From Astrothelium macrocarpum (Eukaryota; Ascomycota; Dothideomycetes; Trypetheliales; Trypetheliaceae): a DNA stretch of 64,000 bases. Numbering within the stretch: the stretch's first letter is position 1; each line of letters opens with the position of its first letter. Position numbers and translations under genes: made by a program. Positions 33,735 to 45,658 of the stretch are shown in pieces. The notes below the pieces were generated by a model. It saw nothing but the letters and a program-made list of their open reading frames with translations. It searched no databases and was not told the DNA's origin. The stretch spans positions 1 to 64,000 of the forward strand of contig JAGEMR010000007.1 in the NCBI GenBank assembly GCA_021030915.1, given 5' to 3'.

Positions 33735-36705
33735 TCATATTTCATCTTCGTCATCGTCTATGACAGGTCTCTTCTTTCCGGCACCATCCAGCGCATCCAT
33801 TTTGTACGCATCTGCTCCGCGCCCATTCGACGAGGACATTGCCATGGCTTGGCGACCAGTCTCGGATTCTTGGAGGAATTCACGCAATTTCTCCTTTCCA
33901 ATCTCAAGGGCTTGCGCACTGGCTGCGTTCGCCATGCGCAACATGGGGCCCCAGAGGTTAAGTGTCCATGTCACGTAAGCACCGATGCCAATCATCAGCA
34001 AAAGCAGAAAATAGGCTGGATTTCGGAGGACTGCATTCAGATGGGTCAGCACCTTACGAGCAATGAGAAGACAAAATGTGGCGTACCTGCAACAATCTCG
34101 TTCCAACCAAGTGCCAACAACAGTCCATAGAAATACAACGGTACTTGTGTAACACCACCAAGGGCACCACGCTTGGCTTCGACATACACGCCATCTGCCA
34201 TCTTCTTGAACCTCGTTGCAAGATCCTGTTGCTTTGCATCACCCAGGACAGTCATTTCCTCTTCCAAACTCTTCCCTTCATCCTCATCTACGCCACCTAT
34301 TGGCGCCAAGTCTTCCTCGTCTGCAGCACTGACACCAGCCGGCGCCTCGCCTACCCAGGCTGCAAGCGGTGGACTCGAACCAGTTTCCCGCAGTCTAAAT
34401 TTCGATAGCAGAGGAATGAGTTGGAGTGTGGCCTGTCGAGAAGCAGTATACAAGCCCTCGATGTCGTCTGTGGGCCGCCATATTCTGGGCACACCTTCAC
34501 TGTCGTATCGGAACTTGTCTTCAAAGTTCTCGCGGAGTTTGAGCAAGAGGTTTCCCTCCATAAGCTCTTCATCAAGCTTTGCTCTTAGTGCACCCCAGCT
34601 CTTTCTTCGTAGTCGCCACAGTCCAACTTCGACTTCTTCGGGACTTGCGTCGAAGCTCTTTGCACGATCTGTGAATCTTCCCTCGGCATGAGTCACTGTG
34701 TCTGTGAAGACACTCCAGACTCTGTCCCAGATGTCCTTTTCATCTCCTCTGTCACCTTCTTCGGGTGCACCAGAGCCTCCACGTCCTGAGCCTAGCTTAT
34801 TAAATTCAAGACCGATGGACTCGCCCAGCTTTGAACGGACCCAACGCTCCACTCTCGTAGCTAGTCTTCTCATCTCATCCCTCCTCAGTCTCTTGCTTAC
34901 CTCGTCCAATTCTTTTTTGAACAAAGACAGCTCCTGATCATACACGCTCCACGATGCGCCTTTGACTTCAGCTTCCGAAGCCACTTCGGCAAATCGTTTC
35001 ACGGCCTTCATCTTCTCCGTTTCTACAATCTTAGCAAAGTCATACTGACCACCTGCTTTCTTCTGGCCACTCTTAACAGCTGCCGAGACTGCTTCGCTGA
35101 ATGCTGCAACGCCAACTTTCCCAGTGGCGCTGAGCTGAGCACGCCAAAGCGCTTTGAGCCGATCATCAATCTTCTCTTCAAGTTCGGCACGCTTACGGGT
35201 GAAGACACCTTTGTGGTATCGACCTGCCTCACTTTGGAAGTCTTCAAAGGCTTGAGCACGAGCAATATTCATTGTCTTTCCTAGGCCATCGAGCACAAGA
35301 GGCTCCCCCTTTCTTGCGCCCTCGGCATGCCGAGCTTCTAGGGGAGCAATGGCTGCGTCGAAGGGTACAAGGACATCGCGAGCAATCTCATCACAACGAA
35401 ATTGCGCGAGGAGCTCCTGCTGCGTTGGAAGGTCAAGGTCCTTGTTCGATTCTATTTGGTCCCAGATGCCTTTTGCATACACAGAGAAACCATCAGCAGG
35501 GATTCGTCGGTGATATTCGGGTCTGAGAATCGGTGCATCCGGGTCATCATCATCGAGACCCAGCACAGCCCCTGACTTCCGCCGTGCAGCGGTCTTGAAA
35601 TCGCCTTCGCGGAACCGTACAGAAAGCTCTTGGACCTCGGCTGCAAACTTCTCGGGTTGGAGGATTTTGTGGGGCAGGGCAACAAAAGCGAAGTCAAAAT
35701 AGTCGGAGATGGCACTGTTTTCGAGACCCGCTGGTTTGGAGAGCGAAGACCAGATTCGGCTTAGGTCGGAGAGGAGAGTTTGACGAAGGTTAGAGAGTGG
35801 AGTTGTACCGAGGTGGTCACGGATGACAAAGAAAAGGAGAGATCGGGGTATAGTCCTGAAGGCCGAGATGAGTGGGGAGGCTAGAGTTTACATGGACTGG
35901 GTAACCTTACTTGCTGTCCTTGAGGAATAGTTGTAAATTTACTTCAAACACGGTTTTTAGAAGACCCATATTTGCGCCCTGGTATAGACCAACTTGGTGC
36001 TCCCAAATATTGACAATCAACACCTCGCTTGTGGCAAGAGCGAAAAGAGCACTTTTCCGCTCGAAATCTTGATCTTCACCCCTTTCTCTTCCATCCGTTC
36101 CTTCAACATCCATGACTAGTATGTTGTCCGCCATGCGTAGCTTCTCTCCGCCCCCTTTCTTTGGCGAGGTAACCTCCTTTCGCTTATTTTTGGACATCCA
36201 TATTCCCTTTGTTGTTTGCTTCCGGTCCTGTTCTGACATTACCCCAAAGTCTGTACCAAAGAGAGTGTTGAGCAAAGTAGATTTTCCAGTTGATTGGGAG
36301 CCGAACACGGAGATGAGATGATAGTTGAAGCCAGCAGGAATGACTGCTTCATGTTGAAGGTAGGCATTGAGATTGTCACTGTAGAAGAGGGGGTGTATTA
36401 GTAAAGTGATAATACCACTGTCATAATATGTTCATGAATCGTGAAGATTATTGTTTGGGGTCGCTTCTCCGTGTCCATAAACTGGTAACTAAGCTCGCCA
36501 AGACATACTTGAAATCTTTGTCTTCATCAATGACCTGGATTCCATGATCGAAATTCAGATCCCCTCCATCCCCGACAGGCGCAAAATGACCATTCATGGC
36601 AGAGGGGGGTGCGGTAACGTGTCTTGACGGACTGGGTCGACTTCCTGCTCCGTTGCCAAGTTTGGTAGGGGAGTTGGGAGAGATTGGCGGTTGCAGTGAT
36701 GCCAT
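33735..36705 (-). CDS. SEY1: ER-fusion GTPase SEY1 (RHD3/atlastin-like)
   Basis: SEY1 is a dynamin-like GTPase that fuses ER tubules and makes three-way junctions. Exons 36705-36509, 36378-35911, 35855-34087 and 34030-33735 join to 909 aa, slightly longer than the usual 780-870. The G1 loop GSQSTGKST is near residues 92-100, G3 is DVEGTDG, and G4 is the Arg-Asp in 'FFVIRDHLGTTPL', restored by the 35856-35910 intron. A long helical-bundle domain follows (for example 'EDFQSEAGRYHKG', 'LATRVERWVRSKLGESIGLEF'). Two C-terminal membrane hairpin helices are 'VPLYFYGLLLALGWNEIVA' and 'PAYFLLLLMIGIGAYVTWTL', joined by the last splice. The tail is acidic (DDDEDEI). Confidence 0.95.
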
Positions 36706-37960
36706 GTTGATGGTATTTCTAGGTAGGGCGGATGAGCAGCGAATGAGAGTCACGCGGGAGCGTGTTAGGGAGATGCGAGTGTCGTTTGCTAGAGAGCCAT
36801 TGGTGTTGTCGTGCGTTAGAGGTGCGCCACTGACGATCGGGGTTCTATGGTGCCACGTTGTGGCTAGTGCCACTTGCACCACCGAGGTTCGCCTTTCTCC
36901 TGTTCATCTTCACCATCAATGCCGTCCTCTCATCCTCCTTAGTCCGAACACTCGATTGCAAAGGATTTAGTCGCTGAGCCTAGAACTGTCGGACAGTACC
37001 TTAGTAAGTGGATCATTGCAGACAAATTCTGCTTGATGACTATTTCCGTTACTTCTACGATTCCATCTGGAACATGGCATCTAGAAACTCGGCTGGTTTC
37101 CAGACCGTTGAGCCGATCTCGCGCAGCTAGAACCGACCGTTGCGTGATTGACGGCATGGATCGAGCTATGTTTGGTTTTTGTATGGTGTTTTGAGTTGAT
37201 TGTCTCCATGGGACCAACCTTTGCGGATATCCCCGTAAGCCACTGAATGACTCCTAACTTTGATTACGGTTACATGCTTTTTGTGGTGTGAACATTAGTT
37301 CGTGCCCGTTATTGGATTCGACGAATACGCGCTTGCTTGTCACTAGGACTCGTTGATAGAGTTCTCTTTGCAGTTTCCCCTCTTCCTCGGTGATGTTGGC
37401 CTCGGCTGTATCATGCTTCAAAACAATCGAAGTTACAGATGTTCTCCAGTTTCTATTGTGCAATGCAAAACGATCCTCGCTTTCAAGATTTGAGTTTTCA
37501 TAATCTCAGATTTTAGGACCAATCGGCGTCTTGCCATGCGCTTGACAGTGAGAACACTCGTCCGGCTCGGATGTTTTCCAGTGTACCGAACGCTGTCAGA
37601 ACCATGTCGTGGCAGTGCAACGTGCCTGATTTGTGTTGACTGGCAAAGGTGAAAACTACAATGTTCCATTCCGAGGCATTGGAATGTGTAACGATTATCC
37701 CAGGCCGTCGACCGGGCCCGTGTTCAGAATGACGGCATCAAGCTTCAGGATCCTCAAGCACCATGCTGCTGAAGCCTGAAGGTAGAAGATTTTGGCTATC
37801 TCCAAATTCTATAAAGAGGACTGTGTCTTCCTCGTGAGCTATTCAAGACAATCACTCTCCAGTGCATTCGATCATTCCAAGCTTCAGTTCAGGCAATCGT
37901 CTCTCCTTGACCACCGTTCTCTTCACGCGTTCATTCACATTCACGTGTACCTTTTGAAAA
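36706..37960. promoter_or_regulatory. Divergent intergenic region, SEY1 / cutinase
   Basis: These 1.25 kb hold the promoters of both flanking genes. I see no coding frame with support and could not identify a defined regulatory site. Confidence 0.45.
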
Positions 37961-38967
37961 ATGGCCGCAATTTTCCTCACTTCGCTTTTGGCCCTTGGTG
38001 TCACTGCACTCCCTCAAGCTATCCCTAGCAACGGTCTTACTGGAGAAACATCCAACGATATTCAAAATGGTGCATGCAAGCCCGTCTCTTTCATTTTCGC
38101 TCGTGGTACCACCGAAACCGGTAACTTGGGTGAGACCGTTGGTCCTGCTCTGACCAAGGACCTCCAGCAAATGCTTGGCGCTGGCAACATCGCAGTCCAG
38201 GGCGTCAACTACCCTGCCGATATACCAGGTGCTGCGGAGGGATCAATTGACCCCAAGGGCGCACAAGGCAGCCAAAACATGGCCATGTTTGCGGCCAAGG
38301 CTGTCCAGCAATGCCCTACGACCAAGTTGGTTCTTTCTGGCTACAGTCAGGGTGCTCAACAGGTTCACGGCGCACTTCTGAACATGGACCAGGCAACTAC
38401 CAGCAAAGTTGCGGTAAGTACTATTTCCACGATTTCAACTACCAAGAACTTTGACATTGACGAAATCTCACAGGCTGCTGTTACCTTTGGTGATCCTCTG
38501 GACAAGACGATGCCTCAATTCCAGGGTGTACCACCTGCGGACGTAAGATTCCACATGCCACTATGGAAACGAAAACCCGGCTAACATAGCTTTCCTTGAC
38601 AGACCAAGATCTTCTGCGCTACAGGCGATGAGGTTTGCAACGATGAATTCGTCATCTCTGCTGCGCATTTGTCTTATGCCACCACCTCCACTGGACCTGC
38701 GGCTCAATTCATTGCCAGCAAGGTCGGAACTGGAGCTGCTTCTCCCAGCGCTGCTGCGTAAGAGTCCCTCGTAAGATGCCACGATTTCATTATTGTGATC
38801 TGAATTTTTGGTAGACGGACCGGAGCTAACATTTTCCTAGCGGCAGCAGCGTTGACGATCAGCGCAAGCAGGACTCTCAGACTTCCGGTGCTGTCAAGTC
38901 TGGCTTTGCTTCGGTGGCTAGCGTTGTTTTGATCGTCTTGAGTAGTGTGGTTGCTATCAATTTGTAA
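37961..38967 (+). CDS. Cutinase-family serine esterase, GPI-anchored type
   Basis: This is a secreted alpha/beta-hydrolase that cleaves cutin or related polyesters, or acetylated polysaccharides. Exons 37961-38413, 38474-38542, 38603-38757 and 38841-38967 join to 267 aa. The signal peptide is MAAIFLTSLLALGVTALP. 'VSFIFARGTTETGNLGETVGP' carries the oxyanion segment. The nucleophile is S129 in GYSQG. The conserved 'FCATGDEVC' carries Asp183 and two half-cystines, and 'HLSYA' carries His196. C39 and C118 are placed as in cutinases. After the catalytic domain comes a Ser/Ala-rich linker and a C-terminal hydrophobic tail (ASVASVVLIVLSSVVAINL) preceded by small residues, as in GPI-anchored proteins, so it may stay on the cell wall or membrane. 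Confidence 0.92.
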
Positions 38968-39904
38968 CTAATGATTTGAAACGACTGGTTGAGGCAGTGT
39001 TGTTGTCATGATTCGATATTGTCAATGATTTGAAATGATATGTCTTCGGGGTCCGAAATTTCGTAAATACCGCATTTCATGATGTATAGTGAAGACAAAC
39101 CTTGAGACACCAGTAGTCATAGCCATGAGAAGACGTGCCAGTTCATGTAAAACTTAGTGGCGGTTAGCTCCCACCTGTTTGTGGCTACGCTTTTCACCCT
39201 TGCAGTCGCAACTAAATTAGAGGCGAACCAAATGCAGCGATACTAACGATCCCTGAGGCTAACTAGCGTAATCTTCTATTGTTGTGGTTTGCAACTTTTG
39301 CCGAGGTCTTACTGTAGTACTCGTTGTGCTGTGGAAGTCGGGTCAAGATTTGCCATTTAAAGAAAATGATTCTTGCTCGGCTAGCTTTCGACTCTCGCAG
39401 GACAAGTGCACATAAATATCGAGAAAAACAATTTGCGATTAGTGAGTTGATGGAGGTCATTCAGCAACAATCATTGGAAGATACTCCCGAAAGCTAAACA
39501 AAATGACGACACAACAAATGTGGAGCACTACAAGCTGTTCTCCGCATCTGGTTCCTTCAACAGGGAGACTCACAGGTATTGACTAGGTTCATCCGCTCCC
39601 TTTTCTACTTTCAGACATGAGCGGTTAGTAAGCAAATCTGAGTTGTGGTGGTGCAACTATAAGTCGCACCGAAATCTGTCAAATCAACGGCAGCATTCAC
39701 ACTTACCAAAGCATATAGTAGTACAACCAAGGAGGAAATATATCTGCAAACCATATTGCAAAAGAACTTGAATTCTGGGGAAGTATTTATGAAGACTTTT
39801 GCAGCGTTTTGCTTGTTTTACTCTTGAATCTAGTCCAGATTCTCTCAAAGGTGGCATCTCTCGACCTCTCCAAAAGCACCTCGAAGCGAGTTTGAAGGAT
39901 CGCT
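38968..39904. other. Intergenic region between cutinase and DUF7580 gene
   Basis: These 937 bases lie downstream of both convergent neighbours. No gene and no notable repeat was seen. Confidence 0.5.
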
Positions 39905-42026
39905 TCACATCGTCAGTCTGTCCATCATACCCTCAAGCTCGCGGACAACGTCGCAGTAAACTGCACTCTGTAGCTTAGCGCTTCGCAGATCCGTGCCAGA
40001 ATTGAAATCACAGCGTAAACACTTGCGTGCAATCTTCTGGAACTCGGGCCCCAGCGGACTGGCACCGTGTGAAGCCAAACGTCGTGCTGTGACAAGAATG
40101 TTAGGATCTTTCTTGTCAGCTGAAAGGCTCTTCAGAGGTTCGCGATAGCCGATCTGTAGCAAAGCAATGCCGAGGCTACAGAGTGCCATATTATCGACAC
40201 CATACAGAAGCGCCTGCTCGTCGATTGGGTTGTTTGGGCAACGGCATTCGCGCCGCGTCGGGCAAGAGCAGGATAGGGCAGTTGGCTGATCCACTTTTTC
40301 GGAAGCTAAGAACCAACGCTGCACCAGCAATGTATTCGTGCCATTGTTCTCTGGTAGATAGCCCTTTGAAAAGCCCGCGCTCAGATGCAGTGTTCTTATT
40401 GCAGCTTCGTCAAGAATGTTCGAAGAGCAAAACAATCCCACATCTTCGAGATCCCACTCGGAGCTCAACCATGGGGATGAATGGAATTGCAGGACCGCGG
40501 TGGCAAGTTTGCGTGCTATTGCGAGCTGGTCCAGAGCAGTCATCGTGACACTTCCTCCTGTCCGCACAATCTCCCCGAGCGTTGTTGGTGAGCAATGCGA
40601 GCGGCCAGCGCTGATCGTTGCTTGATATGAGGTGGAATACACAAAGTGCTTCAGATTTTGCGATGCCTGCAAGTATCCGAAGCAAATTTGCCCATTCGAA
40701 GAGTTACACATTCCCTGCTTGAGATACTGGCATATATTGCTTACTTTACACAGATTACGGGCGTCGTCTGGCATAGCCTGTGGCTCGACTTCATCAGATT
40801 GAGCAACGGAGCAAATTCCCGAATCTGGAACTTTTTGCTTTTTCCGTACGGGCAGCGACGAATTGAGTGCAGTCTTTGTGAGGGGTGACCATTCACAGGA
40901 TTGAGGCGGTGATGATGCATGCGCGAACTCGTCAATGCAAGGCCACAAAGACTTAGGCACAGAGTTCTGCTCAAGTCGCCGCTTTCCATGAATGTTTCTC
41001 ATGTGGCCTTTCGCCGTTGTTGTTCGCACGTGGAGCCACATTGGGGCCTCTGCCGATGCCGATCTAGTTCTGTCAATAAATTTCATGTGGTTAGGGGTTG
41101 CTGCCGGACATGTGCATTCGACGACAATGAGTAAGGGGGGCAACTCGCGGGGCACACGAGAGAGGACCGGTACTTACTTGGTTGTAGTGTTCCCCCCAAC
41201 CTTCTCGGAGGATACTGCCACCTCTAAGTGAACGCATTGGTCAGATTTGGCATCCAAACAAAGAAATGTGTGATGCTGTCGATGACCAGTGTCCAGACAA
41301 GACCGATCCCAAGCTTCTATAAAAGCTTTGTGAAGCGCGGTCGAAGCCTCTCGTATAGCGTGAAATTGAGAAATCACGGCTTGCCCGGTCTTGCTTCTTG
41401 CAGCCACGTTCTGATCCTCGATATGTTGTATAGCCAGAATTTGAGATCGTATGGCTGTCAGATTTTCGTTCAAACTTTCGAGTTCTCTTAATATCTTCAA
41501 GAATTGACCTTTTTTGAGACAAGTATATAATGCACTTTTAACGTTTGATGAGAAATGCGTCGAGTTCGTAGACTTCCGATCACCCTCACATGAGCATAAT
41601 ATTCTTTGGAGTGAGTTCTGGAAGTCTTTCAAGTGCTCTTTAATCTCCTGAACAATGTCTACACAAGCATCGTAACTTGTACCGAGGCATTCCCGAAATC
41701 TTTGGTCAAGATCAATGCCTCTTGTCGAATCAATCTTCTCTTCAATTATATCATTTGCTAGCTGTCGGTCTCGTAACGCCGCAGAGAGGAGGAGAGAGCA
41801 TTCATTCACGAATCGAGTTTTTTGAATACGCAGGTGCTTTTGTACACGATTTATCTATAAAATGCGATCAGTGATGCAATGTGTAAGTCTGACAAGGTTG
41901 CCGAGAATGATTTACCTCATGAACCCAGCGCCGAAACGTTTTTATGAGTTCGTAAGCAGTCCGATATGCGTTCGCAGCCTCGATAATGATCGGTATTGCA
42001 CCAAGGACTACACCGGTAACTTCCAT
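39905..42026 (-). CDS. DUF7580-family protein, 648 aa
   Basis: This family is common in filamentous fungi and often sits among allorecognition-type genes. No biochemical role is established. Exons 42026-41916, 41854-41178 and 41063-39905 join in frame (introns 61 and 114 bases). The N-terminus 'MEVTGVVLGAIPIIIEAANAYRT' is the usual hydrophobic helix, followed by a helical domain with several cysteines to about residue 250. The C-terminal DUF7580 region contains 'LDQLAIARKLATAVLQFHSSPWLSSEWDLEDVGLF' and then 'VDNMALCSLGIALLQIGYREPL' and 'IARKCLRCDF', a layout resembling a degenerate kinase fold without catalytic residues. It shares a short divergent promoter with the C2H2 gene. Family call is by pattern; function is unknown. 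Confidence 0.85.
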
Positions 42027-42384
42027 TGTATCAAGCGGGTATGTTTCCACAGAGCAGCAATTACTTGCTCGGAAGCGATTGAGGGTATGCACGATACAGC
42101 TGGCCAAGTGTATGCCATACCTTCCACTCAAGCGAGGCTCTCATACGAGTAGCAAGATTGTCGCGCGCGAGGCTCCGCGCAGCGGAAGAGATCGTGTCTG
42201 GAGTTGTTCGTCAAACTATTCGCCAATCTGGACGGACCAGGCTGCATGGCGGTGGCTGTGGACAAGGCTGCTTCCTGCGTGGTGACTGGGAGCACCGCAA
42301 GGCTCTTGTCAGATCATACCTACCTAACGCTCTTCCGATATCCATAATGACATACCTCAGCATTTGTACTATACAAGCACGAGG
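42027..42384. promoter_or_regulatory. Shared divergent promoter, DUF7580 / C2H2 genes
   Basis: Only 358 bases lie between the two opposite start codons, so the genes probably share control elements. Confidence 0.55.
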
Positions 42385-44506
42385 ATGAGCAATCTCTATC
42401 GCCGACAAAGCAGCGAGTTTGCCGTAGCAGACCTAAGTATTCCAGCTGGATCAGGTTCGGATGGGTGTCGCAATGGGCGAGAATATGGCCCCCTTGGGCA
42501 GACGACGGCATTACACGATGGTCTTGTCGCTGGACTTTACAATGTTTGCGTCTCACATTTGAGCGACGTCATTATCTACATGAAGGACCACGAGGACACA
42601 GTCTATTCTCAAGAGATCGCAAAGGCGTTTGAGAGAATCTATCATACTCTGAAGCTATGGGGCCATGGGTATGCTGTCATGGACGGTACCCTGGACGAAA
42701 GATTGGAGCTGTCGAGTGCAGCCAAATTTGAAGTGCTGAGCTTGTTACGTTCAATTGGGAGGACTTTGACCCATCGTTCGTTTCTTCTAGTCTTGCCAAC
42801 CGACAATAGCATCATTGATCAACTAAGCAGCTCTCGTACCAATCATCCAAGACCGAGGTGCTGTATCGCGCACTCAGCTTCTGAAAGCCCACCTAGATGA
42901 GACTGGATTTATCGCTGGATATTGCGATAACTCAAGTGATTGCGAATCGGATTCCGAGAGCGACGCCGGCCGTATCACAGGCCCAGAGGTTCTGGTAGAC
43001 ATTGCGGATGACCTCCTCACTGACGCTGAATGCCTTCAAAAGCTTGGACCCGTTCTGGACTGCCCCTCACAAGACCCTGAACGTTATGAGGTCCCCCGTC
43101 AGGTGGAGGTCGAGCTTTTGGCCTCTGCCCGGCTACCATTCGTGGAGTCTATTAAACACAGTTATCCTGATGCAGACTCTGCTCTTGTCGAATATCTTGC
43201 AGAGCAGAATGTTACTCGGTTCTTACGTCTTCAAGAGCAGCGATATATGAATGAACAAAAGCAAAATTCGGAAATACTCTTACTAGACTCTCGAACCAAT
43301 ATATCAAGTTCAAAGTTCCATGATTCTGGTTTCGCAGGTTCTTCTGCTCCAACTGGTGTTAGGGCAGCGACAATTGCTCCTTCGGTTGTCTCCAGCATTG
43401 TTGACGGAAAACAGCCGACATGGCCGCCTCTTCCTGAGCCGGCAAAGCATGGCGAGCCTTTCCCTTGCACAGCTTGTGGGAGAATGTTATCGGTGCAGGA
43501 TTCTGCACATTGGAAGAGTCATCTCATTTCTGATCTTCAGCCTTACGTCTGCGTTTTCACAGGCTGCCAGTTTACTCTAGAGCATTCAGAAAATCGAGGC
43601 ATGACAGCCTGGGCTTCCCACCTTCAAGAACGACATCCCACGGCAGATAAGACTTGTGAGAGGCAGTGTCCGTTGTGCATGAGAAGCCTTTTGCTGCACA
43701 GGTTTGTCCCACATGTGGGCCAACACCTAGAAAATATTGCTCTCGCGGCACTGCCTCCCGATTACGAACCTGACTCTGACTCCGCCGACTCAGATAACCA
43801 ATCAACGAGCTCTCCAACTCAAGTGAGAACCCATGAATCAGGCGATCCAGATGAAACTCCACAATCTGCGCAGCACGACTCGGCCCTTTCTCTGGACGAT
43901 ACATTTGATAATGCTACCATCTTCAACCCCAACCAAACTCTACACATCCTGACTGACTCGGATCCTTCGGGGTCTGATATGGCTTTGTCTGCTTACTCGC
44001 TCGGTAGCGACTATGAAGAGGTTCCTTTTGGGGCGCCTGGACCTTCTGAATACCAGAGATCTGACGAGTTCGATGCTGGGTTGGCCATTCCAAACACAGC
44101 TCGTCGACGTAAATCCGAGAAACCGGGCGATATTATGCATGTCTGCCAGGACTGTCATAAGAGCTTCAAGCGCCTTTGTGATCTGATAAAGCACGAGAAG
44201 ACTCATACTCGGCCATGGAAATGCCCTGAGGTCAGCTGCAAATACCATGAATATGGATGGCCAACCGAGAAAGAGATGGATCGCCATATAAATGATAAGC
44301 ATTCCAGCGCGCCTTCTCTATACAAGTGCAAATTCCTTCCTTGTCGCTACTCCTCGAAGCGCGAGAGCAACTGCAAACAGCACATGGAGAAAGCTCATGG
44401 ATTGCAATACATCCGTTCAAAGACTAATGGTAGACAAAAGAGTGGGGTCAATCAGCCATCTGCGAATGACTCAACCTCAACAGACCAGTTTTCACGGTCT
44501 GAGTGA
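42385..44506 (+). CDS. C2H2 zinc-finger protein, 688 aa
   Basis: This is a putative nuclear DNA- or RNA-binding protein. Exon 1 is 42385-42775 and exon 2 is 42831-44506. The intron (GTTCGT...AAGCAG, 55 bases) restores 'GRTLTHPLVPIIQDRGAV'. The N-terminal helical domain (LHDGLVAGLYNVCVSHLSDVI ... SIGRTLTH) is common in fungal proteins with this finger type. A middle zinc-binding block runs from 'FPCTACGRMLSVQDSAHWKSH' through 'CVFTGCQFTL' to 'CPLCMRSLLLHRFVPHVGQH'. An acidic Ser-rich linker follows, then C-terminal fingers 'HVCQDCHKSFKRLCDLIKHEKTH', a CPEVSC...H..H finger and 'CKFLPCRYSSKRESNCKQHMEKAH'. The target is unknown. Confidence 0.88.
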
Positions 44507-44942
44507 CCCGAGGCAGCGGCCACTAGAACCAAAACGGGCACCCAATTCCCCAGCACATAGCTTTATGGGAGTATAGCAGCGCCTGGCATTCTTTGGATCC
44601 ACATGTTTTATCTTCGCCATTTCTAAAATCCCGTGAAAAGTCGTAGCGCTTCTTCGTTCGTTTCCAAGCCAGCTTGAACGACATACAGTCATAGCTTGAG
44701 ACTAAAACTCCTATCAACCTAGGTAAGATAGCCGACCCCACCCAGGCTTGAACTTGAAGCCCGGGCGATCGGGCATTGCCCCTCATGACGATACACACTC
44801 CTTAATAGATCTAAAGACTAGAAAAGGAACAAAGTTTGTAATTTCTCCTTTTGACAAAGTTTACTCTGCAATCTACATCCAAGAACATTAGCCAACTTTA
44901 AAACCGACCTCAAACTCTTCAAATCTATCTTCAACTACCATC
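44507..44942. other. Intergenic, promoter of EthD gene
   Basis: These 436 bases end in a C/T-rich leader just before the ATG at 44943, typical of well-expressed fungal genes. Nothing else was seen. Confidence 0.5.
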
Positions 44943-45257
44943 ATGCCCGCGACCATTACTGTCCTCTACCCCAATGGCGGCACTTTCAACATGGACTATT
45001 ACATCCAGTCACACATGATCATGGTCCATACCAAGCTGAAAGACTTCGGCCTGACGGGCTATCGCGTTACCAAAAATGTTAGCGCTGCAGACGGCAGCGA
45101 GAGCCCCTACGCTGTAACATGCGAACTGTATTTGAATAGCTTGGAGGAGTTCCAGAAGGGCATGGGCCAACATGGATCGGAGGTGCTAGGCGATATTCCG
45201 AATTTCAGCGACAAGCAGCCTATCTTGTTGGCAGGCGAAGTGACGGGATCAGCATGA
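44943..45257 (+). CDS. EthD-domain small protein, 104 aa
   Basis: EthD proteins are small dimeric alpha/beta barrels, some acting in ether or polyketide metabolism. The single exon encodes 104 aa, the standard length. The start 'ITVLYPNGGTFNMDYYIQSHM' and the later 'YAVTCELYLNSLEEFQKGM' and 'IPNFSDKQPILLAGEV' are the family pattern. The His in 'SHMIMVHTKL' matches the conserved one. There is no signal peptide, so it is cytosolic. Its stop faces that of a DUF1772 gene 401 bases away. Confidence 0.9.
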   Translation: MPATITVLYPNGGTFNMDYYIQSHMIMVHTKLKDFGLTGYRVTKNVSAADGSESPYAVTCELYLNSLEEFQKGMGQHGSEVLGDIPNFSDKQPILLAGEVTGSA

Positions 45258-45658
45258 AATTGACGGGGGAAGGAGGCATCCGGCTGATCGTGTAGGCATA
45301 CAAACGTCGGACAGGTTTATTAGAAAGAACTGTAGATGAGATTTCAGATTAATGGTGAAATTGAAAGAAAGCCGGGCGGGCATGCAAGGGAAATGCTGTG
45401 CGTGCCTGAGCCTAAATTTTGCACATCCTTGTTAAGATCGAATCATGTCAGGCTTTCGTTAGAGATATAACAAAGTATTTTGAATATGTTTTCTTGCAGA
45501 TTCAAAGAAAGTATGACCACCAATCTTTCGCCGTTAGCACCATCGCTCAGCAAATATCCGTTCTTGCGCTCTTAACCGTCTATGAAGCCTTTACGAAACC
45601 GTATATCCAATAAGAAAAAACCCATACAAGTATTCTCAACCACGCTCGTCTCCCGGTT
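45258..45658. terminator. Convergent 3' region of EthD and DUF1772 genes
   Basis: This 401-base gap holds both transcript ends. AT-rich stretches around 45300-45350 and 45600 could carry the polyadenylation signals. No gene is supported. Confidence 0.4.

Noticed and set aside
42790..42877. Alternative 88-base intron in the C2H2 gene (GTCTTG donor)
   Set aside because: It is frame-compatible but has a poor donor and removes a plausible coding stretch. The 55-base intron with GTTCGT is better.
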